A stretch of DNA of 64,000 bases, taken from NCBI RefSeq assembly GCF_902506555.1, contig NZ_LR732707.1, positions 582,001 to 646,000 of the forward strand. The letters are read 5' to 3'. The notes beneath the pieces are model-generated. The model worked only from the letters and a program-made list of their open reading frames with translations. It was not told the DNA's origin and searched no databases. This DNA comes from Sphingorhabdus sp. 109 (lineage in GTDB: Bacteria; Pseudomonadota; Alphaproteobacteria; Sphingomonadales; Sphingomonadaceae). Within the stretch, counting starts at the first letter, position 1. Each line of letters begins with the position of its first letter. Shown piece by piece: positions 1 to 9,982 of the stretch. The position numbers and the translations under genes are program-made.

Positions 1-754
1 CGCTGTCGAATATTTCGCCGAAGGGATCGATCAAAATCCCGACTTTCGCTACGCCGATGGCCTTGCCGCCCAGTTCATGGACGGTGATGTCAAAGGTTTC
101 CCCGCGTTTGACCGAGAGGACGCAATCGCCCTGAATCGGAGCGGGCGGAACCGCAGCGGTGTTGATCAGTCCGACAAAGCGGCCGCTGTTGACCGCAGTT
201 TCGACAATATTGATCTGTTCCCGGTCACCGCTCGGCGTGGTCAGGTAGATGTCGAAATTGTCGATCGCCAGCGGATTGAGATTGCGGTAATCGGCCATGA
301 TCGAGACGATCAGTGGCTCGCCGGCCCGGATATTGTCGGTCGGCATGACCGAAGCAGGGCTTCTGGACGTCCCGGCGAAGGCACCGCTGAGTTCGATCGG
401 CACGCTGCCTTGCGTGCCGCGACACATTGTCTGGCCAATCGGAAATTGCTCGGCCCCTGGCGGATCGGCAAAATGGTAAATCTTGATTTCCAGCGGATCG
501 GCAGGGGGCTGCTCGACCTGGATATCGAAACGGTTGGACGGTTTCTGCAACCGCTGGCCGCCGACATCCCATTCCGCTCGCGCGATATTGCTGATCAGCG
601 GCAGATCCTGCGCCTCTTCGATCGCGAAATCGGGCGCGTGCGGCTGCTCCTCGGCAAACTCGGGTTGGGCGAGTGCCGTAGAGGCCGGCGCGCTGAGGAC
701 GCAAGCAGCCAATGCCAGGCCGACTGGCTTGAAAAAGGTGGTGAATTTACCCAC
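1..754 (-). CDS. Secreted DUF11/Ig-like surface protein, N-terminal part (runs off window)
   Basis: The reading frame is open from a GTG at 752-754 to the left edge, so about 250 N-terminal residues are visible and the C-terminus is missing. The start gives a clear Sec signal peptide (MGKFTTFFKPVGLALAACVL followed by an APASTALAQ cleavage region). The mature protein begins with a strand motif, N-I-A-R-A-E-W...G...SN, which also opens two of the three upstream proteins. No ATG is present near the start. By position it is the last visible member of a four-gene minus-strand cluster of extracellular DUF11-type proteins. In related bacteria the protein at such a place is often very large, with many Ig-like repeats; that is inference here. 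Exact function unknown; an exported structural or adhesive role is likely. Confidence 0.7.
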   Translation of the reverse strand, partial: MGKFTTFFKPVGLALAACVLSAPASTALAQPEFAEEQPHAPDFAIEEAQDLPLISNIARAEWDVGGQRLQKPSNRFDIQVEQPPADPLEIKIYHFADPPGAEQFPIGQTMCRGTQGSVPIELSGAFAGTSRSPASVMPTDNIRAGEPLIVSIMADYRNLNPLAIDNFDIYLTTPSGDREQINIVETAVNSGRFVGLINTAAVPPAPIQGDCVLSVKRGETFDITVHELGGKAIGVAKVGILIDPFGEIFDS

Positions 755-820
755 GGTAATGGCCGGAATTCGGCGGCAAACCGGCGGAAATGCCGGCTTG
801 CCACCAAATTTCACAAAGCG

Positions 821-1930
821 CTATTCAACCGTTACACGGAAGACTAGCGTTTCGGTCGTACCCGCGGCAACAGTGCCGAGGTTACCCGAAACCACGCCGG
901 AGGCTTCCGAACCGGTGCCGGTACCATCTGCATTACAGGTGGATCCGGTGACCGTGCCTTCGGTTACCACGCCAATGACGGCCGGAACCGTCGCCGGACC
1001 GGTGGCCAGGCTGTTATAATAGACCAAATTGGCCGGAATCGTATCCGAAATGGCCACGCCGGTCGCTGCTGCGCCGCCGGCCGCATTGGCGACCGCGATA
1101 CAATATTCGACAATCGCGCCGGGAATGGCTTTCGGATTGGCGCTGCCGTTGACCGGATCCCACAGGACATTGCTGGTCTTGGTAACCGTGATGTCCGCTG
1201 CCGACACTTCATAGGTGTCGGTTGCGCTGTGATAGCCGTCGCCGGCGCCATCCGAGCTGCCTGTTCCTGCCGCGTCGGCAAAGACGTTCTGTACCAGCGA
1301 TGCATCATCGGCATCACCCGAATCGTCCGAGAAAGCAGTACCCTGCACGCCCGAACCGGTCGCGGGAAGACCGCTGCCGCCGTGAGCGGCTGCCTGGCCG
1401 ATCAGAATGAGGTCAGACAGATCGCCTGTGACGACGCCGTTGGGAATATTGGCTACGGCGTGGATCGTGACACTGCTGTCTTCGGCCAGGTTGTCGATAT
1501 AGGTGATCAGCGTGTCACCGGCATCAAAAACGCCGGCGGTGGTACCATTGTCAAGATAGTAGCTGATCGTGCCGGTCACGTCGAAATCGTCGGTGGCCGG
1601 TTGTTCGGAGCTGAGCAACACGTCAATCGTGTCGTTGGTCTGGTTGCTGACCGTGTAGGTTACGGCTTGCTGTGTGGCGTTCGGCGCTACCGACGTATTC
1701 ACGGCATCGCTTTTGGCGACGACAAGATTGACTTTACGGTCGACGACGAAAACGTCGCTGTCGGTTTCCGCGGTCTGGCCGGTTCCTCCGACATTATAGG
1801 CCACGCTAACGGTATTGGTAATGCTCGTTCCTGCATCAGTGCCCAGATCTGCAGCGAACGCCGGGTTTGCACCCAGCGCCGCTACAGAAATGGTACTAGT
1901 GGCAACGAGAAGTTTCAGTATACTGGTCAT
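821..1930 (-). CDS. Secreted DUF11 domain protein
   Basis: This 369-residue protein has a signal peptide (MTSILKLLVATSTISVAALG, cleavage after NPAFA). The chosen ATG at 1928-1930 has AGGAGAC a few bases upstream; an ATG 18 nt earlier lacks a ribosome site. The N-terminal module has the N-T-V-S-V-A-Y...G pattern. The C-terminal ~120 residues (from ITVTKTSNVLWDP to the end) are a DUF11-type Ig-like domain with the typical I-P-G-A-x-V-x-Y and D-x-I-P-A-N-L-V-Y segments, ending on a strand just before the stop. It is acidic and rich in Gly, Thr, Ser and Ala, as expected for an extracellular beta protein. It lies between two similar genes on the same strand and is probably co-transcribed with them. 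No enzymatic residues are apparent. Confidence 0.75.
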   Translation of the reverse strand: MTSILKLLVATSTISVAALGANPAFAADLGTDAGTSITNTVSVAYNVGGTGQTAETDSDVFVVDRKVNLVVAKSDAVNTSVAPNATQQAVTYTVSNQTNDTIDVLLSSEQPATDDFDVTGTISYYLDNGTTAGVFDAGDTLITYIDNLAEDSSVTIHAVANIPNGVVTGDLSDLILIGQAAAHGGSGLPATGSGVQGTAFSDDSGDADDASLVQNVFADAAGTGSSDGAGDGYHSATDTYEVSAADITVTKTSNVLWDPVNGSANPKAIPGAIVEYCIAVANAAGGAAATGVAISDTIPANLVYYNSLATGPATVPAVIGVVTEGTVTGSTCNADGTGTGSEASGVVSGNLGTVAAGTTETLVFRVTVE

Positions 1931-1992
1931 AACTGTCTCCTGTTTCACTTAATTGGATCGCCTAACCCCGCGGCGATCCGGTACGGTTGCGG

Positions 1993-2457
1993 TCACCTCA
2001 CGGTGCCGCGAAAAACCAATTTCCCTCCCGAACCTGCAGAAAGGGCACGATTGAACGTCCATTTCACATGGGTAACATCGGTCATGAGAGCGGGGCGGAC
2101 TTCACCGTTCCCGCCCAGATAGGTGAGGTCCGCAAGCGGTCCCCAGCTTTTGCCTCCGTCAACGGAGACAATTTCAGTGCCATCAGACGTTCCATTGAAC
2201 GCCACCGCCTTCGGTAGCGGATTGGTGACAGAGAAATCCGTAGCCGGCGCGCGGCCGACATTTTTATATTTGACGACGAACACCAGCTTGTCGCCCGGCG
2301 TGACGGTCGTCGGCGGTTCGAGCACAAGGGCGGTGGTGCCGTTGGGCTTCGCTACCTTGCGCTCGACGAAGACATCGCTCGACAGGCTGACGTTATTGGC
2401 GGCTATTGCCGTGCCCGGCATGATCAGCGCTATCGCGAGAGAAATGGCTTTAAACAT
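1993..2457 (-). CDS. Small secreted DUF11-like protein
   Basis: The protein is about 154 residues with a signal peptide (MFKAISLAIALIMPGTAIA, then ANN). One Ig-like DUF11 domain follows: the segment PGDKLVFVVKYKNVGRAPAT is the usual first half, and NPLPKAVAFNGTS the second. An alternative ATG lies at 2476-2478, directly abutting the TGA of the upstream gene (TGAATG), and would add seven residues before the signal peptide. I prefer 2457 for the cleaner signal peptide, but coupling favours the longer form. It sits inside the four-gene surface cluster and is the only single-domain member, so it could be a cap or subunit; this is inference. Confidence 0.7.
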   Translation of the reverse strand: MFKAISLAIALIMPGTAIAANNVSLSSDVFVERKVAKPNGTTALVLEPPTTVTPGDKLVFVVKYKNVGRAPATDFSVTNPLPKAVAFNGTSDGTEIVSVDGGKSWGPLADLTYLGGNGEVRPALMTDVTHVKWTFNRALSAGSGGKLVFRGTVR

Positions 2458-2478
2458 ATTGCTATACCCCGATTGCAT

Positions 2479-3459
2479 TCAGTCGATGGTGACCTGGAAA
2501 GTGATGGTGCGGGTCTGCCCGCCCGGAACCGTGCCCAGCGCCACGGCGATCGCATCGTCCGCGAAGCTGCCGGCATCGCCATCATCGACGGCGTCGGTCA
2601 GCGGTGCGTTTTCGAGCGTGATGGATCCGGCCTTGTATGTGGTGTCGGCCGGAATATCGTCGCTGATCACCAGATTGGTCAGCTCGCCGGAGCCGATCGT
2701 CGTCGCGACCAGTTGATAGACGATGGTCGCGCCGGGAATTGGCTGGTCGCCGCCGGACGGATCGATAACCGTCGCGCTTTTGGTAAGGGTGACATCCGAT
2801 GTCTGGATGACGAAATAGCCGCTGTCGGCATCGCGCGCACCGGTGGAACCGACCACGGCATCACCGCCGCCATCGCCCTCTCCGGCGAATATCGTACCGG
2901 GGGTGCCGCTGCCGGTATTGGCGGTTGCGGAAAGTTCGATTTCGGCGCGGTCCTCGTCCTCGGCGGAGGCGGGTATCGTCGACAGGACGAAAACCACAAT
3001 GCTTTCGTCGGGAGCCAGCACCGGGTCATTGGTGCCGGGCGCATATATAGTGTCGACGCCCGGATCATAGACTCCGTTGCCATTGCTATCGAGAATCATC
3101 TGTTCGAAGCCGGTGTCAAATTCGTCACCGGGCCGGGCGGTGTCGGCCGAGAGGGTAAATGCTTCCGAGCCGTTGCCGCTATTGGTCACCTGATAGGTGA
3201 GCACCTGTGCGGTCAGTCCCGGGGCCGTGGCCACGTCACCCGGATCGCTGGACACCACGGTCACATCGAGCAGTTCGTCGACCTTGATGGTGACCTTGTT
3301 CGAATCAATGGTGATTGGCGTGCCGTCGTCGGGCGATTCATAGGTGGCCTGGGCGACATTGACGATGTCGGTCCCGGCCAATGTCCCCGCTGCCTGCGCT
3401 GCGGTCGATGCCAGCGCAAGCGCGGCCGTGCCCAGCGCCAGCGCCAGACGGCGACTCAT
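2479..3459 (-). CDS. Secreted DUF11 domain protein, first gene of surface cluster
   Basis: The frame extends upstream to 3597, but the signal peptide begins at the Met at 3459 (MSRRLALALGTAALALASTA, cleavage near AQAAG), giving about 326 residues. Earlier ATGs at 3519 and 3528 are possible, and none has a good Shine-Dalgarno. The mature N-terminus carries the same N-V-A-Q-A-T-Y...SN strand motif as its neighbours, followed by an Ig-like module with YQVTNSGNGSEAF. The C-terminal ~105 residues form a DUF11 domain (VTLTKSATVIDPSGGDQPIP through the terminal strand TITFQVTID). The stop is directly followed by the next gene. Probably exported to the cell surface; substrate or partner unknown. Confidence 0.75.
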   Translation of the reverse strand: MSRRLALALGTAALALASTAAQAAGTLAGTDIVNVAQATYESPDDGTPITIDSNKVTIKVDELLDVTVVSSDPGDVATAPGLTAQVLTYQVTNSGNGSEAFTLSADTARPGDEFDTGFEQMILDSNGNGVYDPGVDTIYAPGTNDPVLAPDESIVVFVLSTIPASAEDEDRAEIELSATANTGSGTPGTIFAGEGDGGGDAVVGSTGARDADSGYFVIQTSDVTLTKSATVIDPSGGDQPIPGATIVYQLVATTIGSGELTNLVISDDIPADTTYKAGSITLENAPLTDAVDDGDAGSFADDAIAVALGTVPGGQTRTITFQVTID

Positions 3460-3817
3460 ACCGGAAGCGGCGGGCAAAGATGGCCGGCCTCGAAAATCCT
3501 GTGTTGGTGCGTTTTCCATGCAGGCCATATGCCAAGGAAAGCAAAATATTTGGTAAACGCGCGATAAATGATGTTGGCCCGCCATGGGCCTCAGCAATTG
3601 CGGATTTCAGGCCTTTTTCCTCGGTAAAATTGCCACCGATCCGGAACGGTTAACCCGCTGTTTACCATGAAGGTGCGTAACTTTTTGTAACAATGACCGT
3701 TCATGGCTGTTTTTGCCTGGACAGGAATCAGGCGCCGGCATCGGAGCAGGAAAGGGCTCCGCATGGCGATCGGACAGGTCCCGGAAAGAAATATATCAAA
3801 TAATCGAAAGAGTGTTG

Positions 3818-3846
3818 TTGACAGAAATGCACCGCTCTTATACTTG
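3818..3846 (+). promoter_or_regulatory. Candidate sigma70 promoter of tRNA-Asp
   Basis: TTGACA at 3818-3823 is a perfect -35 box. TACTTG at 3841-3846 is 17 nt further on; an overlapping TATACT at 3839-3844 is a better -10 hexamer but with a 15-nt spacer. The mature tRNA begins about 30 nt downstream, which fits a short 5' leader. Confidence 0.55.
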
Positions 3847-3876
3847 CGCTGCTCCACCGCCTATAGAGGCACATAA

Positions 3877-3931
<55 letters not shown>

Positions 3932-3953
<22 letters not shown>

Positions 3954-4210
3954 TTTCCCTTGTTTTCCGGGAAATGGCGCCAAGACCCCGTATTCATCCA
4001 GATCAGCAACGGACGCATCGGGAAGATCCACGCAATTCCGAGAATCACATAGACTGGCAATTGCAGCCAGAAATGCAGCGCGTCGATCTGTTCGATCAGG
4101 GTGACGGCAATGCCGCACCACAGCAGGATCAGAAACAATATCAGAATCATGCCTGCCGGTTTGCGCCAGCTGGGTTGATCTTTTGGCTTGCCGTCGATTT
4201 CTGCGGTCAT
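3932..4210 (-). CDS. DUF2842 family membrane protein
   Basis: A 92-residue protein with two membrane segments (around MILILFLILLWCGIAVTLI and LQLPVYVILGIAWIFP) and the DUF2842 hallmarks: PSWRKPAGM before the first helix and PMRPLLIWM after the second. The family is small, alphaproteobacterial and of unknown function in the inner membrane. I chose the ATG at 4208-4210 because AGGA lies 7 nt upstream. An ATG at 4226-4228 overlaps the fthC stop as ATGA and would add six residues through coupling. The stop lies inside the tRNA-Asp gene on the opposite strand, an unusual overlap. It is the last gene of the zapA-6S RNA-fthC unit. Confidence 0.85.
3948..3980. repeat. Perfect 12-bp inverted repeat spanning the tRNA 3' end
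   Basis: GCGCCATTTCCC at 3948-3959 is the exact reverse complement of GGGAAATGGCGC at 3969-3980, with a 9-nt loop. The left arm includes the last six bases of tRNA-Asp with CCA. No U tract follows on the plus strand, so a classical intrinsic terminator is not evident. The same bases encode the C-terminus of the DUF2842 protein on the other strand. Confidence 0.8.
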
Positions 4211-4224
4211 GGCTTCATCCTGTA

Positions 4225-4791
4225 TCATTCTATGATTTCACATTCCGTGACGATCATCTGCAAGGGCAGGTCATGCGCTTCGGCCGGTATCTCGTCCGCT
4301 TCCTGCACCGACCAGGCCAGGCCGATGCGCGTTACCTCGGGATATCGGGCAAAGATGCGGTCATAATAGCCGCCGCCCTGGCCAAGACGCTGCAGCGACC
4401 GGTCAAAGGCCACCAGCGGGGCAATAATTACATCGGGATCGACCAGCGGACAGGATTCTCCCGGCTCGGGAATATTGCGGAATCCATGTTCCAGCAGTTC
4501 CGGGCCGGTGACCAGCCGGAATTCCATCGCGCCATTGTCCGTCACGCGGGGAAAGGCAATATTCACGCCGGTCTCGGTCAGATATTCGACCAGCCGCTCG
4601 GTTGGCGCTTCGCTGCCCACGCTGCGGTAAAAGGCAACGGTCTGCTGCGGCTGGAACAGCCGGGCCAGAGGCGAGGGCGGCCGGCGGAAGGACAGATTGC
4701 GGCTGGCCCCGTCCATCTGTCTGACAAAGCTGTCGCGCCGTCTTCTATATTCTTTACGTAGTTTCTGCTTTTTCTCTTTTAAGTTACTCAA
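4225..4791 (-). CDS. ygfA: 5-formyltetrahydrofolate cyclo-ligase
   Basis: A 188-residue protein of the 5-FTHF cyclo-ligase (MTHFS, FthC/YgfA) family, which converts 5-formyl-THF and ATP to 5,10-methenyl-THF in the cytosol. The N-terminus is basic (KEKKQKLRKEYRRRRD), as usual. The ATP- and folate-site signature is present as APLVAFDRSLQRLGQGGGYY followed by DR. Length is normal for the family. It begins 26 nt downstream of the 6S RNA 3' end, and this zapA-ssrS-ygfA order is conserved across proteobacteria, so it is probably made by read-through of the 6S transcript. Its stop overlaps a possible start of the DUF2842 gene. Confidence 0.93.
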   Translation of the reverse strand: MSNLKEKKQKLRKEYRRRRDSFVRQMDGASRNLSFRRPPSPLARLFQPQQTVAFYRSVGSEAPTERLVEYLTETGVNIAFPRVTDNGAMEFRLVTGPELLEHGFRNIPEPGESCPLVDPDVIIAPLVAFDRSLQRLGQGGGYYDRIFARYPEVTRIGLAWSVQEADEIPAEAHDLPLQMIVTECEIIE

Positions 4792-4816
4792 AAGGAAGTC
4801 TTTCTTTGGGAAGGTG

Positions 4817-4991
4817 ACGGGACCGTCTTGGTCGTTTGCCGGAAAATCCTCTGACGCCTATTACGTCAGGTGGGCGCCATATGCACCGGACCCGACTGCC
4901 AAACAGTCCGCAATCCGGGCAGGGACAGCTCCCTAGGAAGTTATATCGCCTCAGGGATGTTCGTATCAGGCTCGTGCCAGACAGTACCCGT
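4817..4991 (-). ncRNA. ssrS: 6S RNA (regulator of sigma70 RNA polymerase)
   Basis: The zapA-fthC interval has no ORF but folds into a 6S-like rod. The 5' end ACGGGUACUGUCUGG (4991 down to 4977) pairs with the 3' end CCAAGACGGUCCCGU (4831 down to 4817) with one bulge and one mismatch. The predicted length of ~175 nt is typical. A promoter is placed correctly in the zapA 3' end (see 4999-5027). In the family, 6S RNA mimics an open promoter and sequesters RNA polymerase in stationary phase. The identification rests on synteny, closing stem and promoter; the central bubble was not modelled in detail. Confidence 0.85.
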
Positions 4992-4998
4992 CACACCC

Positions 4999-5027
4999 TA
5001 TCTAGGCGCGATGGGGGTGTTACTCAA
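4999..5027 (-). promoter_or_regulatory. 6S RNA promoter
   Basis: On the minus strand, TTGAGT (5022-5027, overlapping the zapA stop region) is followed by a 17-nt spacer and TAGATA (4999-5004). The 6S RNA 5' end inferred from base pairing lies 8 nt downstream of the -10, as expected for a sigma70-type promoter. Confidence 0.7.
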
Positions 5028-5343
5028 GGCTGTTCGCCAATTGTTCGGCACGATCTGCCAGTTTTTCCAGGGCAGCAATGGCCTGTTCGTCCATCGGGTC
5101 GGGTTTCGCCGGCGCGCTGGCTTCTGCGGGCGCCGCGGCGCTGCCCTGTGCGCTGTGCAGGTCATCGGCCAGCAGAAGCGAGGTGAACAGCAACATCCGG
5201 CTTTCCGTCAATCCCGCCGGGTCACCGGATTCACGCGCTTTTCCGTCGACCATCGCGGCCAGTTTCGTCAGATGCGCTTCCTCGCCGTCCTGACAGGTGA
5301 CCATGAAGGAACGGCCACCGATTTCCAGTTTCATCTGCGCCAT
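5020..5343 (-). CDS. zapA: Cell division protein ZapA
   Basis: A 107-residue ZapA-family protein, which in other bacteria binds and bundles FtsZ at the division ring. The N-terminal globular part has the family's features: KLEIGGRSFMVTC, then the acidic EEAHLTKLAAMVD, and a helix with ESRMLLFTSLLLADDL. An Ala/Pro-rich linker follows, and the C-terminal EQAIAALEKLADRAEQLANS is the dimerising coiled coil. A small gene lies 4 nt upstream and is probably in the same transcript. Its last codons contain the 6S RNA -35 element. Confidence 0.9.
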   Translation of the reverse strand: MAQMKLEIGGRSFMVTCQDGEEAHLTKLAAMVDGKARESGDPAGLTESRMLLFTSLLLADDLHSAQGSAAAPAEASAPAKPDPMDEQAIAALEKLADRAEQLANSLE

Positions 5344-5347
5344 GCTA

Positions 5348-5536
5348 TCAGTGCTCCTGTCGCTCGATCAGCCCGTCGATCGTGCGGATCGCCTGTTTCA
5401 TCTCCGCTTTCAGCGCTTCGTGGCGCGCCTCCAGCGCCGGGTCGCTCTTGCTTGCCGACCGGTCGATTGACGATTCTATGCGACTGAGCGCCCGCTCGAT
5501 CCGGCCGATGGCCAGGATGACGCGTTCATTGTCCAT
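5348..5536 (-). CDS. Small coiled-coil protein upstream of zapA
   Basis: A 62-residue, almost entirely helical protein (DNERVILAIGRIERALSRIE through IRTIDGLIERQ) with heptad-like Ile/Leu spacing and no membrane segment. I chose the ATG at 5534-5536 because GGA is 8 nt upstream; another ATG lies 6 nt earlier. It is separated from zapA by only 4 nt and probably co-transcribed, so a role near FtsZ/ZapA is possible but unproven. I do not recognise a named family. Confidence 0.65.
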   Translation of the reverse strand: MDNERVILAIGRIERALSRIESSIDRSASKSDPALEARHEALKAEMKQAIRTIDGLIERQEH

Positions 5537-5736
5537 GAGCATTTTCCAAAGCTTGTTCCCAACAGGTCAGTTGCTGTCTTTCATTGCTATCAATCTATTC
5601 TGACCCCGTAAACACCGGATGATGAAAAGCGGTCCTTGACGCCGCCTCGCTGGATCATCAAAGGAGGAGGCAAAATAGCGAATCGCGGCATTCCGTTGCG
5701 TTTTTTCACGCGTCCAATCGAGGGATCAGACTAGAT

Positions 5737-7704
5737 ATGACCGTAACCGAAAAAAGCATGGCAAACGCCATCAGAGCGCTCTCCATGGATGCGGTACAAG
5801 CGGCGAACAGCGGCCATCCCGGAATGCCGATGGGCATGGCAGACGTGGCAACTGTGTTGTTCTCCGATTTCCTGAAATTTGATCCGAAAGCGCCGAAATG
5901 GGCGGACCGTGACCGTTTCGTCCTGTCGGCGGGCCATGGCTCGATGCTGATCTATTCGCTGCTCCATCTGACCGGCTACGCCCGGCCGACGCTGCAGGAT
6001 ATCAAGGATTTTCGCCAGCTCAGCTCGCCCTGCGCCGGCCATCCGGAAAATTTCAAGCTGGAAGGCGTGGAAACGACGACCGGGCCGCTGGGGCAGGGCT
6101 TTGCCACGGCGGTCGGCATGGCGATCGCCGAGCGCCATCTGAACGCGACCTTCGGCGATGATCTGGTCGATCATAAGACCTGGGTGATTGCCGGTGACGG
6201 CTGCCTGATGGAAGGAATCAACCATGAAGCGGTTGGTCTGGGCGGGCATCTGGGTCTTGGAAGACTTAATGTTCTTTGGGATGATAATGGCATAACTATC
6301 GATGGTGGAACGGAATTATCGACCAGCGAAGATATTCCGGCGCGCTATCGGGCATCAGGCTGGCACGTGGTTTCCTGCGATGGCCATGATTTCGACGATA
6401 TCCGCCGGGCGCTGAAAGAAGCGGAGGCCGATCCGCGGCCGTCGCTGGTCGCCTGCAAGACGGTCATCGGCTATGGTGCCCCGACCAAGCAGGGCACCTC
6501 GGCGACCCATGGCGCTCCGCTCGGCGACGAGGAAATCGCTGGCACCCGTGTCGCGCTCGGCTGGGATGCGGAGCCTTTTGTCATTCCCGACGATGTGCTG
6601 GCGGCTTGGCGTCAGTTGGGAGAAAAGGGCGCTGCCGCGCACGCCGACTGGGACAAGCGTCTGGAGAGTCACGCCGAGGCGGCCGAATTCAAGCGGCGAA
6701 TGGCGGGCGAACTCCCCGACGGCACGGCAATGCAAGCCTATCTGGAAGGTCTGGCGAAGGATCCACCGAAATGGGCAACCCGCAAGTCGTCCGAAATGGC
6801 GCTGGGGGCGATCACCGAAGCGCTGCCCGAAATGATTGGCGGCAGTGCTGACCTTACAGGTTCAAACAACACCAAAACTCCTTCGACCAAGCCTTTGACA
6901 AAAGATGATTATTCGGGGCGCTATATCTATTATGGTATTCGCGAATTCGGCATGGCGACGGCGATGAACGGCATGGCGCTGCACGGCGGTATCATCCCCT
7001 ATGGCGGCACGTTTCTGGTGTTTACCGATTATTGCCGGGGTGCCATGCGGCTTTCCGCGATCCAGAACGCGCGGGCCATTTATGTGATGACTCACGACAG
7101 CATCGGACTCGGCGAAGACGGCCCGACCCATCAGCCGATCGAGCATGTACAGAGCCTGCGCCTGATGCCGAACATGCATGTCTACCGGCCTGCGGACGCA
7201 ATCGAAACGGCGGAATGCTGGGCGCTCGCCATCAAGCGCGCCGATGGGCCATCGACCCTGGCGCTGACGCGGCAGGGGCTCGCGCCAATCCGCGATGACG
7301 TCAGCTCAAATCGTTGTGAAAAGGGCGCTTATCGCATCAAGGCAGCAGAAAATGGCAAGCGGGTGGTGCTGATCGCTACCGGTTCGGAAGTGTCGCTGGC
7401 ACTGGCGGTTGCCGAGCAGCTGGAAGCCGCCGGAACCGGTGCGGATGTCATTTCGATGCCTTGCACCGAATTGTTCGACGAACAGTCGGCCGAATATCGC
7501 AATGATCTGCTGGGTGGCTCTGACATCTTGCGCGTCTCGATCGAAGCGGGCACGACGTTCGGCTGGGAGCGGTATACCGGTCTTGACGGACTGCGTTTCG
7601 GTATCGACAGCTTCGGAGCATCGGCACCGATCGACGATCTTTTCGAGCATTTCGGTCTCACCGCAGATGCCATCACGCCGCAGATTTTAGATAAAATTGG
7701 CTGA
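5737..7704 (+). CDS. tkt: Transketolase
   Basis: A 655-residue thiamine-diphosphate enzyme of normal transketolase length that moves two-carbon ketol units in the pentose phosphate pathway. The N-terminal TPP domain has the substrate His in [19 protein letters not shown], and the TPP/Mg motif [13 protein letters not shown] with the later [10 protein letters not shown]. The central domain holds the catalytic Glu in [12 protein letters not shown] and the [19 protein letters not shown] segment. The C-terminal domain has [10 protein letters not shown]. It is the first gene of a plus-strand cluster with gap, pgk and aldolase, and 38 nt separate it from gap. The ~200-nt upstream gap has no ORF and presumably carries the promoter. 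Confidence 0.96.
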   Translation: MTVTEKSMANAIRALSMDAVQAANSGHPGMPMGMADVATVLFSDFLKFDPKAPKWADRDRFVLSAGHGSMLIYSLLHLTGYARPTLQDIKDFRQLSSPCAGHPENFKLEGVETTTGPLGQGFATAVGMAIAERHLNATFGDDLVDHKTWVIAGDGCLMEGINHEAVGLGGHLGLGRLNVLWDDNGITIDGGTELSTSEDIPARYRASGWHVVSCDGHDFDDIRRALKEAEADPRPSLVACKTVIGYGAPTKQGTSATHGAPLGDEEIAGTRVALGWDAEPFVIPDDVLAAWRQLGEKGAAAHADWDKRLESHAEAAEFKRRMAGELPDGTAMQAYLEGLAKDPPKWATRKSSEMALGAITEALPEMIGGSADLTGSNNTKTPSTKPLTKDDYSGRYIYYGIREFGMATAMNGMALHGGIIPYGGTFLVFTDYCRGAMRLSAIQNARAIYVMTHDSIGLGEDGPTHQPIEHVQSLRLMPNMHVYRPADAIETAECWALAIKRADGPSTLALTRQGLAPIRDDVSSNRCEKGAYRIKAAENGKRVVLIATGSEVSLALAVAEQLEAAGTGADVISMPCTELFDEQSAEYRNDLLGGSDILRVSIEAGTTFGWERYTGLDGLRFGIDSFGASAPIDDLFEHFGLTADAITPQILDKIG

Positions 7705-7742
7705 AAACAGCCACAAAGTTCGCATTCAAAGGAGCAAGATTG

Positions 7743-8747
7743 ATGACAAAAGTAGCAATTAACGGATTTGGCCGGATCGGTCGTCTGGTCGCCCGCGCGA
7801 TACTGGAACGCGATGATGATGGTCTTGAACTGGTCGCGATCAACGATCTTGCGGATGCCGAATCCAACGCGCTGCTGTTCGCCTATGACAGTGTGCACGG
7901 CCGTTTCCCCGGCGAAGTGACCGCTCATGGCGATCATATCATGGTCAATGGCAAGAAAGTCGCCGTCACCTCCGAACGCAATCCCGGCGACCTGCCGCAC
8001 GGCGACATGGGCGTCGACATCGTGCTCGAGTGCACCGGCTTCTTCCAGTCGAAGGATGCGGCGCAACCGCATATCGACGCTGGCGCGAAACGCGTTCTGA
8101 TCTCGGCTCCGGCCAAGGGTGACCTGAAAACGGTTGTCTATGGCGTCAACCATGATGTGCTGACCGCCGACGATATCATCGTTTCGAACGCTTCCTGTAC
8201 CACCAACTGCCTCGCTCCGGTGGCCAAGGTGCTGCACGATACGGTCGGCATCGAGCGCGGCTTCATGACCACGATCCACAGCTATACCAATGACCAGCGG
8301 ATGCTCGACCAGATGCATAGCGACATGCGCCGCGCCCGCGCCGGTGCGGTCAACATGATCCCGACGACCACCGGTGCGGCCCGCGCGGTCGGCCTGGTGC
8401 TGCCGGAACTGAACGGCAAGCTCGACGGCTCGTCCGTCCGCGTGCCGACGCCGAATGTCAGCTTGGTCGATCTGGTGATCACGCCAAGCCGCGACACCAC
8501 GGTCGAGGAAGTCAACGGCGCGCTGAAAGCCGCAGCCGAAGGCCCGATGAAAGGCGTGCTGGTCTTTGAAGACAAGCCGCTGGTCTCGAGCGATTTCAAT
8601 CATCAGCCAGCCAGCAGCTCGGTCGACAGCCTGGAAACGACCGTCATGGACGGCAAGCTGGTCCGCGTCGTCAGCTGGTATGACAATGAATGGGGCTTCT
8701 CCAACCGCATGATCGACACTGCCAAGGTCATGGCGGGCTTGCTCTAA
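7743..8747 (+). CDS. gap: Glyceraldehyde-3-phosphate dehydrogenase, type I
   Basis: A 334-residue enzyme that makes 1,3-bisphosphoglycerate from G3P, phosphate and NAD(P)+. The N-terminal Rossmann motif is [13 protein letters not shown]. The catalytic Cys is C152 in [17 protein letters not shown]. The partner His lies in [14 protein letters not shown]. The C-terminal [12 protein letters not shown] is standard. The ATG at 7743 is preceded by AGGAG at 7730-7734; a TTG immediately before it is in frame but poorer. It lies between tkt and pgk, 19 nt upstream of pgk, in a glycolytic/Calvin-type operon. Confidence 0.97.
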   Translation: MTKVAINGFGRIGRLVARAILERDDDGLELVAINDLADAESNALLFAYDSVHGRFPGEVTAHGDHIMVNGKKVAVTSERNPGDLPHGDMGVDIVLECTGFFQSKDAAQPHIDAGAKRVLISAPAKGDLKTVVYGVNHDVLTADDIIVSNASCTTNCLAPVAKVLHDTVGIERGFMTTIHSYTNDQRMLDQMHSDMRRARAGAVNMIPTTTGAARAVGLVLPELNGKLDGSSVRVPTPNVSLVDLVITPSRDTTVEEVNGALKAAAEGPMKGVLVFEDKPLVSSDFNHQPASSSVDSLETTVMDGKLVRVVSWYDNEWGFSNRMIDTAKVMAGLL

Positions 8748-8766
8748 CTCACAAAGGTTCTGATTA

Positions 8767-9957
<1,191 letters not shown>

Positions 9958-9982
9958 TATTGAACATATCAGGAAATGAAAA

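Noticed and set aside
3591-3857. An 88-codon minus-strand frame upstream of the DUF11 cluster
   Set aside because: It has no signal peptide or domain and overlaps the likely promoter region and the cluster's upstream extension. The interval otherwise shows no gene.
7701-7717. GGCTG-aaaa-CAGCC hairpin at the tkt stop as a terminator
   Set aside because: The stem is only 5 bp, it includes the stop codon and no T run follows; gap lies 26 nt downstream with the same orientation.
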